From positions 1 to 57,100 of the forward strand of contig JAEEPQ010000004.1 in the NCBI GenBank assembly GCA_016284885.1: a stretch of DNA of 57,100 bases, read 5' to 3'. Each line of letters opens with the position of its first letter. Position 1 is the stretch's first letter. The notes beneath the pieces are model-generated. The model was not told the origin of the DNA. It searched no databases and saw only the letters and a program-made list of their open reading frames with translations. The position numbers were made by a program, and so were the translations under genes. This DNA comes from Desulfovibrio sp. (GTDB lineage: Bacteria > Desulfobacterota > Desulfovibrionia > Desulfovibrionales > Desulfovibrionaceae). Below, piece after piece: positions 1 through 7,633 of this stretch.

Positions 1-2
1 CC

Positions 3-341
3 GGCGGCAACCGCGGCGGCGGAGGCGGCGAAGGCTCAGGTCCCGGCGGCGGCGGCCTACACTCGGTCTACATAGGCCAGGTCATGCTCGCCGTGCGCCC
101 CAACTGGGGATATGCCTCGGCCAGCCGGCGCAACCTCCAGTGCACCGTGCACATCACCGTGTCCAAGCAGGGCGAGGTCAAGACCACGCAGGTCGTGCAG
201 TCTTCCGGCAACGCCCAGTACGACGCTTCCTGCATCAACGCCATCATGCGCACCAGCAAGGCGGGAGACTTCCCGCCTCCGCCAACGCCCATGTACGAGG
301 AGCTGGACATCGTCTTCACCTTAAGCGATCTACGGGGCTAA
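3..341 (+). CDS. TonB/TolA-like C-terminal domain protein (5' truncated)
   Basis: The frame is open from the window edge, so only the last 112 residues are visible. It begins with a glycine-rich linker (runs of G with a few N, R, E and S) and continues into a compact domain carrying V-x-P-x-W and the strand pattern V-x-I-x-V-x-x-x-G-x-V followed by SSGNAQYDASCINAI. That pattern is typical of TonB/TolA C-terminal domains, which couple inner-membrane proton motive force to outer-membrane partners across the periplasm. The membrane anchor would lie upstream of the window. TolA of a Tol-Pal system and a TonB energy transducer cannot be separated without the upstream genes. The family assignment is by pattern recognition. 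Confidence 0.7.
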   Translation, partial: GGNRGGGGGEGSGPGGGGLHSVYIGQVMLAVRPNWGYASASRRNLQCTVHITVSKQGEVKTTQVVQSSGNAQYDASCINAIMRTSKAGDFPPPPTPMYEELDIVFTLSDLRG

Positions 342-638
342 CGCGGGATTGGCCACAGGGCGTCCTGCGACCTGATCCAGCCGTATCCACCGGAAACGGC
401 CTCCATCACGGGGGATGCGCCGTCTTCCGTCGCATGGACATTCTCTCCGCTTTCCGGCAGGCTGGGCGCGACTGACGGCGCCGGCATGGCCGAGTCCGCT
501 TCGTCCGTGCTTGCACCCCGCCTTCACGTCCCGCCTTCACGTTTCGAGGGTGCGGGGGGATCCTGCGCCACGGTCGCCTGACGCTCTCGCTTGTCCCGCC
601 ACCGAGAGGCCGGGCTTCCTATTCCATCGGGGGATGCC

Positions 639-2195
639 ATGTCCACAGGTCTTCATTTTGGTGCGCTTCCTGCGCTTCTGCTTGCCGTCCTGCTCGCGGA
701 CGCGCCTTCGCCCGTGCTGGCCGCAGGGGTCGTCACAGGCGGCACAGCCGACGACGGCTATGTTGCCAGCGCATTCGAGAAGCTTGGGCGGCACTGGAGT
801 CCGCCGCCTGGCCTGCACGGCGACTTCAAGGTCCAGGTGGAAGTGCTCGTCGACGGGCACGGCGACATTGCCGGCTGCAAAACGAGACAGTCCTCCGGCA
901 TGGACGCCTTTGACGCAGCCGCCTGCGGCGCGGTGGAGCAGGCTGGCAACCTGGGCGTGCCTCCCGGGGGCAAGCCCTTGACGCTGTACTGCACCTTCCA
1001 GTCGCAGCGCGAGCGGGAACGCCGTCCCGATCCCGACGAGGAGCTGCAGAAGGACATCCGGGCCCGCATGGAGGCGCAGAACCGCTTCAGCACCCAGCGG
1101 GCCGGCTGGGCTGAGGAAGACGCCCGGTACAAGGCCGAAAAGGCTGCCCGAGCACAGGGGCAGACCTTTGAGGGCTATGACTTCGTGCCAGGCCAGAACC
1201 TTCCCGGTGCCAGGGAGATACTGGATCGGCCCGTACGCGTGCAGCCAGGCCCCCAGCATCCAGCAGCAGGTGCCGGCAGGAGCGATTCGGCCACAGACGC
1301 TACGGCCGCGAGGCCAGCACCCGGCGCGGCCGCAGGTTCGCCAGCCTCCCGCGCTGGAGAGGACTCGTCCCTGCCGGAAGACGAAGCTGATCTTGCGGTT
1401 GCGCCCGGCAGGCATCCTTCGCAGGAAAAGCCTGAAGACGCCAAGGAGGTGACGCCACAGGCACAAGGGGCGAAGGCAGCGCCTGCTCCTGTCCGAATGG
1501 TGACGCTTGGCGACATCTCTGCCGGCATCGCCGTGCGGCGCAAGGCCTCGACTGGCGCTCCGGTGCAAGCTCCCGCCCGTTCCGCCGTGCCGTCTGGATC
1601 TGCCGCCGGCGGGAAGGCTCCAAAGAAGAGCGCTGGGGGGCCGGCAGGAAAGGCCAAGGGGCGCCCTGCGGCTCAGGAGAAGGCACAGGCGTCTGGCGCT
1701 CCGTCGGACACGCCGGGTGCCGCGGACACCATGCCCGTCGTGCGCCAAGACGCGTCAGACGGCCCAGCTTCGCCGGAGAGGAAGGAGGCGGAAGCTTTGT
1801 CTGCACCGCGTTCGGCACGCCAGCCCCGTGCGGTCCAGAGCCAGCCTGGCAAGGCGTCCTTTCCTTCGCCGGCGCGCCAGCCCTCCAAGGTGGCGCCAGA
1901 CGGAGACGCTTCGAAGACGCCCTCCGCGCAGGCTTCCTCCCAGCCTGTGCCTGCTGACGCCGCGGCAGGTCCTCTTGGCGGCATGCAGGAAGCCACGAGG
2001 CCTGTGCCGGCCACGGCAGGGACAGCGTCAGTTCCGGGCGGCAGGACAGCCACCCCGCAAGAGGCCGGCGTCACGCCAGTCAAGCCTGCCACGCCGTCCA
2101 GGCCGTCTGCGGACGGTCCCGCTCCGTCCTCGCCATCGGGCGAGGTGCGGGGGGCTGTGGTGTACCCGCCGGAGTACAGCAGTGAGACGAAGTAG
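639..2195 (+). CDS. Exported protein with N-terminal TonB-C-like domain and long disordered tail
   Basis: The ORF track starts at 591. I prefer ATG 639 because it directly opens a signal peptide (MSTGLHFGALPALLLAVLLA, then APSPVLAAG) and has a G-rich ribosome site upstream. Residues about 30-125 resemble a TonB/TolA C-terminal domain: a conserved W, V-x-V-x-V-x-x-x-G-x-I, then SSGMDAFDAAACGAV, like the domain of the preceding gene. The remaining roughly 390 residues are charged and then Pro/Ala/Ser/Gly-rich with no recognisable fold, ending GAVVYPPEYSSETK. This reverses the usual TonB order of anchor, Pro-rich linker and C-domain. The two adjacent genes may be a duplicated pair. Function is unknown; a periplasmic scaffold or partner of the upstream TonB-like protein is possible. 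Confidence 0.75.
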   Translation: MSTGLHFGALPALLLAVLLADAPSPVLAAGVVTGGTADDGYVASAFEKLGRHWSPPPGLHGDFKVQVEVLVDGHGDIAGCKTRQSSGMDAFDAAACGAVEQAGNLGVPPGGKPLTLYCTFQSQRERERRPDPDEELQKDIRARMEAQNRFSTQRAGWAEEDARYKAEKAARAQGQTFEGYDFVPGQNLPGAREILDRPVRVQPGPQHPAAGAGRSDSATDATAARPAPGAAAGSPASRAGEDSSLPEDEADLAVAPGRHPSQEKPEDAKEVTPQAQGAKAAPAPVRMVTLGDISAGIAVRRKASTGAPVQAPARSAVPSGSAAGGKAPKKSAGGPAGKAKGRPAAQEKAQASGAPSDTPGAADTMPVVRQDASDGPASPERKEAEALSAPRSARQPRAVQSQPGKASFPSPARQPSKVAPDGDASKTPSAQASSQPVPADAAAGPLGGMQEATRPVPATAGTASVPGGRTATPQEAGVTPVKPATPSRPSADGPAPSSPSGEVRGAVVYPPEYSSETK

Positions 2196-2549
2196 CCCGC
2201 GTGCAGGCGCCTGTCCGCTGAGGCCACCTGCCGCTGAGCGGTCCGCCAGCCCGCGCACCGTCCGGGGAGCAGCTCCTGCGGAGGCCACGGCCGTGGCGGG
2301 GGAGCGCCGACCCGGGATGCCTCCGTCCATCCCGCCACGCCACGGGGGCCGAGGGCGTCCTTGCGATGCATCTGCTCTGGCAGGCCGGCTAGTGCGCCTT
2401 GCATTCCTCTCTGCGTTCAGTTAAAGCTTGACTTTAAGTTGCAACGCCATGCGGCGCCTGCGCCGGCAGGCTCCCCCCGCCCCCCGAAGCTCCGGCCTGG
2501 CGGCCCCTCGCCCTTGAGGGCCATTCCGCACCACCTGAAGGATGTCCAC
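2196..2549. other. Intergenic leader before the oxoamine synthase gene
   Basis: These 354 bases hold no credible gene. The ORF track extends the downstream gene to 2361, but those 63 residues (Cys/Pro/Arg rich) do not look like protein. The first part is very GC-rich. The stretch 2401-2445 is locally AT-rich and carries a perfect 6-bp inverted repeat (TTAAAG cttga CTTTAA), which suggests the cluster promoter or an operator lies here. No convincing -10/-35 pair was found. Confidence 0.5.
2421..2437. promoter_or_regulatory. Possible operator: TTAAAG-N5-CTTTAA inverted repeat
   Basis: This is a perfect 6-bp palindrome with a 5-base spacer in an AT-rich island inside otherwise GC-rich DNA. It lies about 115 bases upstream of the first gene of the glycan cluster. 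Position and symmetry fit a repressor or activator site. The regulator is not identifiable from the sequence. Confidence 0.3.
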
Positions 2550-3842
2550 ATGAACAAGCCCCAGAGCGCGTCCGACGCGAAGACGCCTGAACAGCCCACG
2601 GAAACGACGAACTTCACCAAGGCCCGTGCCAAGCTCTCCTTCGACAGGATGATCGAGCACGGCGCCAAGATGGGCATGCCGAACCCCCTCTTCCACTGCG
2701 CCGACCGCGCCGCCAAGGCGACCATACACATCGACGGCAAAGACTACATCAATTTCTCCACCTACGACTACCTCGACATCAACGGGCATCCGGAGATAAC
2801 CGAGGCCGTCACGGCAACGGCCAAGGTCTACGGCACCTCGGCCGGCGCCAGCCGTCTGGTCGGCGGCGAGCGCGTCCCGCACCGCGAGCTCGAGCAGGCC
2901 CTGTGCGACTTCCTCGGCACCGAGGACTGCATCGCCTACGTGTCCGGCCACGCCACCAACGTGACCACCCTGGGCTTCCTCTTTGGCCCCCGCGACCTCA
3001 TCCTGCACGACAACCTCGCCCACAACTCCCTCGCCCAAGGCGCCCGCCTCTCGGGCGCAACCCGCTTCTCCTACCAGCACAACAGCTGCGAAGACCTCGA
3101 GCGCCTGCTCAAGACCAAGCGCGCGGAGCACAAGAACTGCGTCATCGTCACCGAAGGCCTCTTCAGCATGGACGGCAACATCCCGGACATCCCCCGTCTC
3201 ATCGAACTGAAGAAGCAGTACAACTGCATGCTCATGGTGGACGAGGCCCACTCCCTCGGCGTGCTCGGCGAGCACGGCCGCGGCGTTGCCGAATACTTCA
3301 ACGTCGATCCTAGCGACGTGGATCTCTGGATGAGCACGCTCTCCAAGACCCTCTGCGGCTGCGGCGGCTACATCGCGGGCCGCAGGGACGTGGTCCAGTT
3401 CCTCAAGTACGGCGCCCCCGGCTTCGTCTTCAGCGTCGGCATGCCGCCCGTCATCGCAGCTGCCTGCACCACAGCCCTCAAGATCCTGCGCCGCGAGCCC
3501 GAGCGCGTGAAGCGGGTGCAGCACATCTCCCGCTACTTCCTCGAGTACGCCCAGAGCAAGGGGCTCAACACAGGCGAGGCCCAGGGCTACGCCATCGTCC
3601 CCATCATCACGGGCGAATCCTTCTTCACGGGCTTTCTCTCCGCCCGCCTCTTCCAGCGCGGCATCTACGTCATGCCCATCTCCTTCCCTGCCGTGAAGGA
3701 GGGCGAAGGACGCCTGCGCTTCTTCCTCTCTGCCGCCCAGACCGAGGAGAACGTGCGCAAGACCATCGATGCCGTGATCGAAGAGATGCCGGAAGCCCAG
3801 AAGATGGTGGACCGCTACCGCGCCGAACACCCCGAGGGATAG
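2550..3842 (+). CDS. PLP-dependent alpha-oxoamine synthase family protein (AONS/serine palmitoyltransferase-like)
   Basis: This family of fold-type I PLP enzymes condenses an amino acid with an acyl thioester and releases CO2. Members include 8-amino-7-oxononanoate synthase, KBL, serine palmitoyltransferase and 5-aminolevulinate synthase. ATG 2550 is chosen for its AAGGA ribosome site and gives 430 residues, slightly longer than BioF. Visible marks are NFSTYDYL near the N-terminus, GTSAGASRLVGG, the PLP aspartate region VDEAHSLGVLG, and the Schiff-base lysine in STLSKTLCGCGGYIAG. There are no biotin genes nearby. The neighbours are glycosyltransferases, a deacetylase and an amidotransferase, so a sphingoid-like or acylamino-ketone precursor for an envelope glycan is more likely than biotin. 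The exact substrate is unknown. Confidence 0.85.
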   Translation: MNKPQSASDAKTPEQPTETTNFTKARAKLSFDRMIEHGAKMGMPNPLFHCADRAAKATIHIDGKDYINFSTYDYLDINGHPEITEAVTATAKVYGTSAGASRLVGGERVPHRELEQALCDFLGTEDCIAYVSGHATNVTTLGFLFGPRDLILHDNLAHNSLAQGARLSGATRFSYQHNSCEDLERLLKTKRAEHKNCVIVTEGLFSMDGNIPDIPRLIELKKQYNCMLMVDEAHSLGVLGEHGRGVAEYFNVDPSDVDLWMSTLSKTLCGCGGYIAGRRDVVQFLKYGAPGFVFSVGMPPVIAAACTTALKILRREPERVKRVQHISRYFLEYAQSKGLNTGEAQGYAIVPIITGESFFTGFLSARLFQRGIYVMPISFPAVKEGEGRLRFFLSAAQTEENVRKTIDAVIEEMPEAQKMVDRYRAEHPEG

Positions 3843-3861
3843 TTCGGGACACTTCCCTGCC

Positions 3862-5193
3862 ATGCCCGACACGCCGCACACGGACGCAGCGCCCGTCCCC
3901 GAACCCGCCGCTGAACCCAGCAGGGCGCCCTTTCCCGGCACATGCGCCTATGTCCTCCTGTGGTTTCCGCTCTCCTCGGAGACATTCATCTTCCGCGAGG
4001 TGCGGGAACTGCAGGCCAGGGGCATGCCCATCGACGTCTTCAGCCTCTACGCTGAAAAACGCGCCGGCCAGTCGCAGGAGATGCGCGGCTATCCCGGCAA
4101 GGTCGTCCGCCTTGGCGCCAGGGCCACGTGGACGCTCTTCACAACCTTTCTGCGCCATATCAGAAAGCACCCCCGCCTCGTCTGGCAGCTGACGCGCGAG
4201 GTGCTCTTCCGGCGCCTGCGCAATCTCGAGGCCCTGGGCGAGAACTCCTGGGCCTTCTTTGCCGGCTTCTGGATAGGCGACCGCGCAAGCGAAGCCGGCA
4301 TCACCCTCTTCCACGCCCCCTGGGCCAACGGGCCGGCCACGGCCGCCTGGGTGGCCTCGAGGGTGTCCGGCATCCCCTTCTCCTTTTCGGGACGCGCCGG
4401 CGACATCTACCCCCAGGACGGCTTGCTGCCGGAAAAAATCCGCGACGCGAGCTTTGTCCGCACCAACAACCAGGCGGACGTTGCCTGGCTGGAGCACCAT
4501 GCGCCGGCAGGCTTCGAGGGCAAGGTGCGGCTTGTCTACAACAGCCTCACGCTGAAGACCGAAGCCGACTGCGCCTGCCCCTGCCAGCCGCCCTACAGGG
4601 TGCTGGCCGTCGGGCGCCTCTGCCGCACCAAGGGCTTCCCCTATCTGCTCACCGCCATGGCCCGCCTGCGGCGGGAACGCTTTCCCGTGCGCCTGACCCT
4701 CGTGGGCGACGGCGTCTGGAAGCGGCGCATCCAGGGCCAGATCAAGCGCCTCAGGCTCGAGGACGCCGTGGATCTGCCGGGCTTCGTGCCGCACGACCGC
4801 ATTGCCGAGTACATGCGAAGCCACGACATGCTCGTCATGCCGAGCGTGGTCCACAGCAACGGCGACCGCGACGGCATACCCAACGTCATCATGGAAGCCC
4901 TTTCCCACGCCATGCCCGTGGCCGCCTCCAACGTCTGCGGCATAGCCGAGGTGGTGCGCGACGGCGAGACGGGCCTGCTCTTCCCCCAGCGCGACGCCAA
5001 GGCCATAGCCCACGCCATACGCTGGGTCTGCGGGCACAGAGAGGAAGCGCTGGCCATGGCCAGGCGCGGCATGGAACTCGTCAAGACCATGTTCGATGCC
5101 GAGGCCAACTCCGGCAAGCTCTACGAGCTCTACGCTGCCCACGCAGAGCTGCCCCACGGAGCGGACTCAGGTTCCGGCAGGACGGAGGGCTAG
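3862..5193 (+). CDS. GT4-family glycosyltransferase (first paralogue)
   Basis: The predicted 443-residue cytoplasmic GT-B enzyme transfers a sugar from a nucleotide donor. The N-terminal half has the signature CAYVLLWFPLSSETFIFREV, found in GT4 enzymes of exopolysaccharide clusters. The C-terminal half has the donor-binding pattern RVLAVGRLCRTKGF, then HSNGDRDGIPNVIMEALSHA and a final acidic residue in GIAEVV, which together form an EX7E-like motif. It follows the oxoamine synthase by 19 bases and precedes the deacetylase by 3, so the genes are probably co-transcribed. It is clearly paralogous to the GT4 at 6296. Donor and acceptor are not predictable. Confidence 0.9.
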   Translation: MPDTPHTDAAPVPEPAAEPSRAPFPGTCAYVLLWFPLSSETFIFREVRELQARGMPIDVFSLYAEKRAGQSQEMRGYPGKVVRLGARATWTLFTTFLRHIRKHPRLVWQLTREVLFRRLRNLEALGENSWAFFAGFWIGDRASEAGITLFHAPWANGPATAAWVASRVSGIPFSFSGRAGDIYPQDGLLPEKIRDASFVRTNNQADVAWLEHHAPAGFEGKVRLVYNSLTLKTEADCACPCQPPYRVLAVGRLCRTKGFPYLLTAMARLRRERFPVRLTLVGDGVWKRRIQGQIKRLRLEDAVDLPGFVPHDRIAEYMRSHDMLVMPSVVHSNGDRDGIPNVIMEALSHAMPVAASNVCGIAEVVRDGETGLLFPQRDAKAIAHAIRWVCGHREEALAMARRGMELVKTMFDAEANSGKLYELYAAHAELPHGADSGSGRTEG

Positions 5194-5196
5194 GCC

Positions 5197-6222
5197 GTGG
5201 CCAGAAGGGCAGTGCGCGTCGTCTGCTCGCTGGACGTCGAGGAGGAGGGTCTCTTCCGGGGCCGCTATCCCGTTGCCTCCCCCCAGACGGCCAACCTCGA
5301 GCACCTGCACAAGCTCAGCGGCATCATGGCCCTTGGCGCCAGGCCCACGCTCTTCTGCGCCTACACGGTCTTCGACAGCGACAGGGCCTGGCAGGCCTGC
5401 GAAGCGCTTGCCGGCGCAAGCCGTGCGAGGGCAGGCGACGAAGCAGCCTGCGAGATAGGCTGCCACCTGCACCACTGGAACACCCCGCCCTTTGCCAGCG
5501 AAGCCAGCTGCCTTGACTCCGTCCCCTCCTGCGAACTTGCGCCAGAGCTGATGCAAGCCAAGCTCCACACGCTCTTCGAGCGCGCCAGAGACCGCCTTGG
5601 GCATCGTCCCACCTCCTTCCGCATGGGTCGCTGGGACGTTCGGCAGCGCCACTGGCCACTGCTCGCCGAGGCCGGCATTCTGGCCGATGCGTCTGTCCGG
5701 CCCCTGCACGCCGAAAACGCCGGCCATACGCGGCCAAGCCACTTTCACGCGCCCCTTGGCCCCTACCGCATTGCCGCAGGCGGCAAGACCATCGTCGAAT
5801 TTCCCCTCACCTGCGCCCCGCTTTTCCCGGGGCTTCCCTGGCTAGCCACGCGGGGTCCCAGAGCGCTCTACCATGCCTTCCACCAGTGGGGCGTGCTGGC
5901 GCTCCTGCCGGTCTATCATCCGCTCTGGGCCATGCAGGCGGCCACCCTTGCCCATCTCGCCAGCGGGGATGCCGCCATCTCCCTCACCTGGCATTCCTCA
6001 GAGATGATGCCTGGCGGCAATCCCCGGCTGCCCACCGAAGCCGCCGTCCAGGGACTGCTCGCCAAGATCCGGCGCTACCTTTCCTGGCTGACGTCAAAGT
6101 ACGACGTCGCCTTCCTGACCCTCGGCGAGTTTGCCAGACAGGCAGGCCCAGGGCTTCCTGTCGCGTTCGCGGAAGAGGATGCCGACTGGGCAACGCCCCG
6201 AACGGCCCCCAAGCCGTCGTAG
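5197..6222 (+). CDS. Polysaccharide deacetylase-like (NodB/WalW-type) protein
   Basis: The start is GTG 5197, three bases after the upstream stop, with GGAGG overlapping the end of the previous gene. The 341-residue product begins with strand VRVVCSLDVEEEG, placing Asp and Glu where NodB-fold deacetylases keep their first metal-site acid. It continues with the histidine-rich GCHLHHWNTPPF, and late in the protein SLTWHSSEMMPGG, which supplies another histidine. Such proteins remove N-acetyl groups from glycans using a divalent metal. No signal peptide is visible, so it may act on a cytoplasmic lipid-linked intermediate. It sits between two paralogous GT4 genes. A deacetylase-fold protein without activity remains possible. 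Confidence 0.75.
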   Translation: MARRAVRVVCSLDVEEEGLFRGRYPVASPQTANLEHLHKLSGIMALGARPTLFCAYTVFDSDRAWQACEALAGASRARAGDEAACEIGCHLHHWNTPPFASEASCLDSVPSCELAPELMQAKLHTLFERARDRLGHRPTSFRMGRWDVRQRHWPLLAEAGILADASVRPLHAENAGHTRPSHFHAPLGPYRIAAGGKTIVEFPLTCAPLFPGLPWLATRGPRALYHAFHQWGVLALLPVYHPLWAMQAATLAHLASGDAAISLTWHSSEMMPGGNPRLPTEAAVQGLLAKIRRYLSWLTSKYDVAFLTLGEFARQAGPGLPVAFAEEDADWATPRTAPKPS

Positions 6223-6295
6223 GCAAAAGGGTCCGCCCCCCGTTCCGCCCGCATTTCGCCAAGGCCCGCACGCTTCCCCTTTCAAGGTTTCAGCC

Positions 6296-7633
6296 ATGCA
6301 CGAACAGGAACCCACGCTCGCTTTCGACAGCAGCGCTCCGCTGCCGGAGGGGCTTCCGCACGTCGGATGCATCCTGCTCTGGTACCCCCTCTTCACCCAG
6401 CCCTTCATCTTCCGCGACGTGGAGGCCCTGAAGCGCCGTCTGCCCGTGACCGTGTTCTCGCTCTACGGCAGGAACCTCAAGCATTGCTCCGAGGAGATGG
6501 CCGAAGCAGCCCCCTCGGTCCGCACCATGGGCATCAAGGCCCTGCCCGCCATGCTGGCCTCCTGGGCCAAGCTCTTTCTGACAAGGCCCCTTGTCGCTGC
6601 CCGGGCCTTCCGTACCTGCCTCTTCCACCGCTGGACCTCCTGGGAGACCTTCGGCGAGGACATCTGGTCCCACGTGGCAGCCGTCCATCTGGCGCCCCGC
6701 TTCGTCGAGGCCGGCATCGACGTCATCTACGCGCCCTGGCCCCGCGGCACGGCCACGGCAGCCCGCACCATCAGCCTGCTCACCGGCATCCCCTACGCCA
6801 CCTCGGCGCGCGGGGACAATCTGAACCCGCCGGATCCCGACCTCAAGGACAAGCTCCAGCACGCCCTCTTCATCCGCGCCAACAACGCGGCCGACGCCAG
6901 GCGCATCGCCGACCTCGCCGGCCCCGAAGCAGGCGAACGCACCCGCCTCGTTTACAACAGCCTCACCCTCCATGTCGACGAGCTGGCGCCCCTCCCCTTT
7001 GCCAACCCCTGCCGCATCCTTGCCGTGGGGCGCTTCGACGTCACCAAGGGCTTCGACGTGCTCATGCAGGCCTGCGGCATCCTGAAGGCGCAGGGGCGCA
7101 GCTTCAACGTCACGCTTGCCGGCGGCGGCGGACGCGCCATGGGCCTTGGCGCCATGACGGAAACCATCCTTGGCCTGCGCAAAAGCCTCGGCCTGGAAGA
7201 CATCGTGGAGCTTCCCGGCATCGTCGGCCACGATCACCTGCCCGACATCATCAAGGCCCACGACATTTTTGCCGCCCCCTGCGTGATCCACGAGTCCGGC
7301 CGCCGGGACGGCATCCCCAACACCGTCATCGAGGCCATGAGCTTCGGCCTGCCGGTGGTGGCCACCAGGACCAACGCCCTGCCCGAGGCCGTTCACGACC
7401 GCGAGACGGGCCTGCTCGTGGAGCAGAAGGATCCCAAGGCGCTGGCCGACGCCCTGGCCTGGCTCATGGATCATCCCGAGGAAGCGCGCGCCATGGGCAA
7501 GGCCGGCGCCAGGCTTGCCAGCGACATGTTTTCGCCCAAGGCCAACGGCGACAGGCTCGCCCAGCTCTTCGTCGACGCACTGCCTGCCGGAGAGGCCACG
7601 CGCTCTGTGAGAGGTGACGCATGTGCGGAATAG
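6296..7633 (+). CDS. GT4-family glycosyltransferase (second paralogue)
   Basis: ATG 6296 is preferred over the ORF-track start at 6131, because the 55 extra residues overlap the upstream gene and are Arg/Pro-rich noise. The 445-residue protein opens its fold with HVGCILLWYPLFTQPFIFRD, mirroring the first GT4. It then has ARGDNLNPPDP, RILAVGRFDVTKGF and HESGRRDGIPNTVIEAMSFG with a downstream glutamate (NALPEAV), giving the EX7E-type catalytic and donor site. Its last 13 bases overlap the start of asnB, which suggests translational coupling. The divergence between the two GT4 copies implies different donors or acceptors. Confidence 0.9.
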   Translation: MHEQEPTLAFDSSAPLPEGLPHVGCILLWYPLFTQPFIFRDVEALKRRLPVTVFSLYGRNLKHCSEEMAEAAPSVRTMGIKALPAMLASWAKLFLTRPLVAARAFRTCLFHRWTSWETFGEDIWSHVAAVHLAPRFVEAGIDVIYAPWPRGTATAARTISLLTGIPYATSARGDNLNPPDPDLKDKLQHALFIRANNAADARRIADLAGPEAGERTRLVYNSLTLHVDELAPLPFANPCRILAVGRFDVTKGFDVLMQACGILKAQGRSFNVTLAGGGGRAMGLGAMTETILGLRKSLGLEDIVELPGIVGHDHLPDIIKAHDIFAAPCVIHESGRRDGIPNTVIEAMSFGLPVVATRTNALPEAVHDRETGLLVEQKDPKALADALAWLMDHPEEARAMGKAGARLASDMFSPKANGDRLAQLFVDALPAGEATRSVRGDACAE

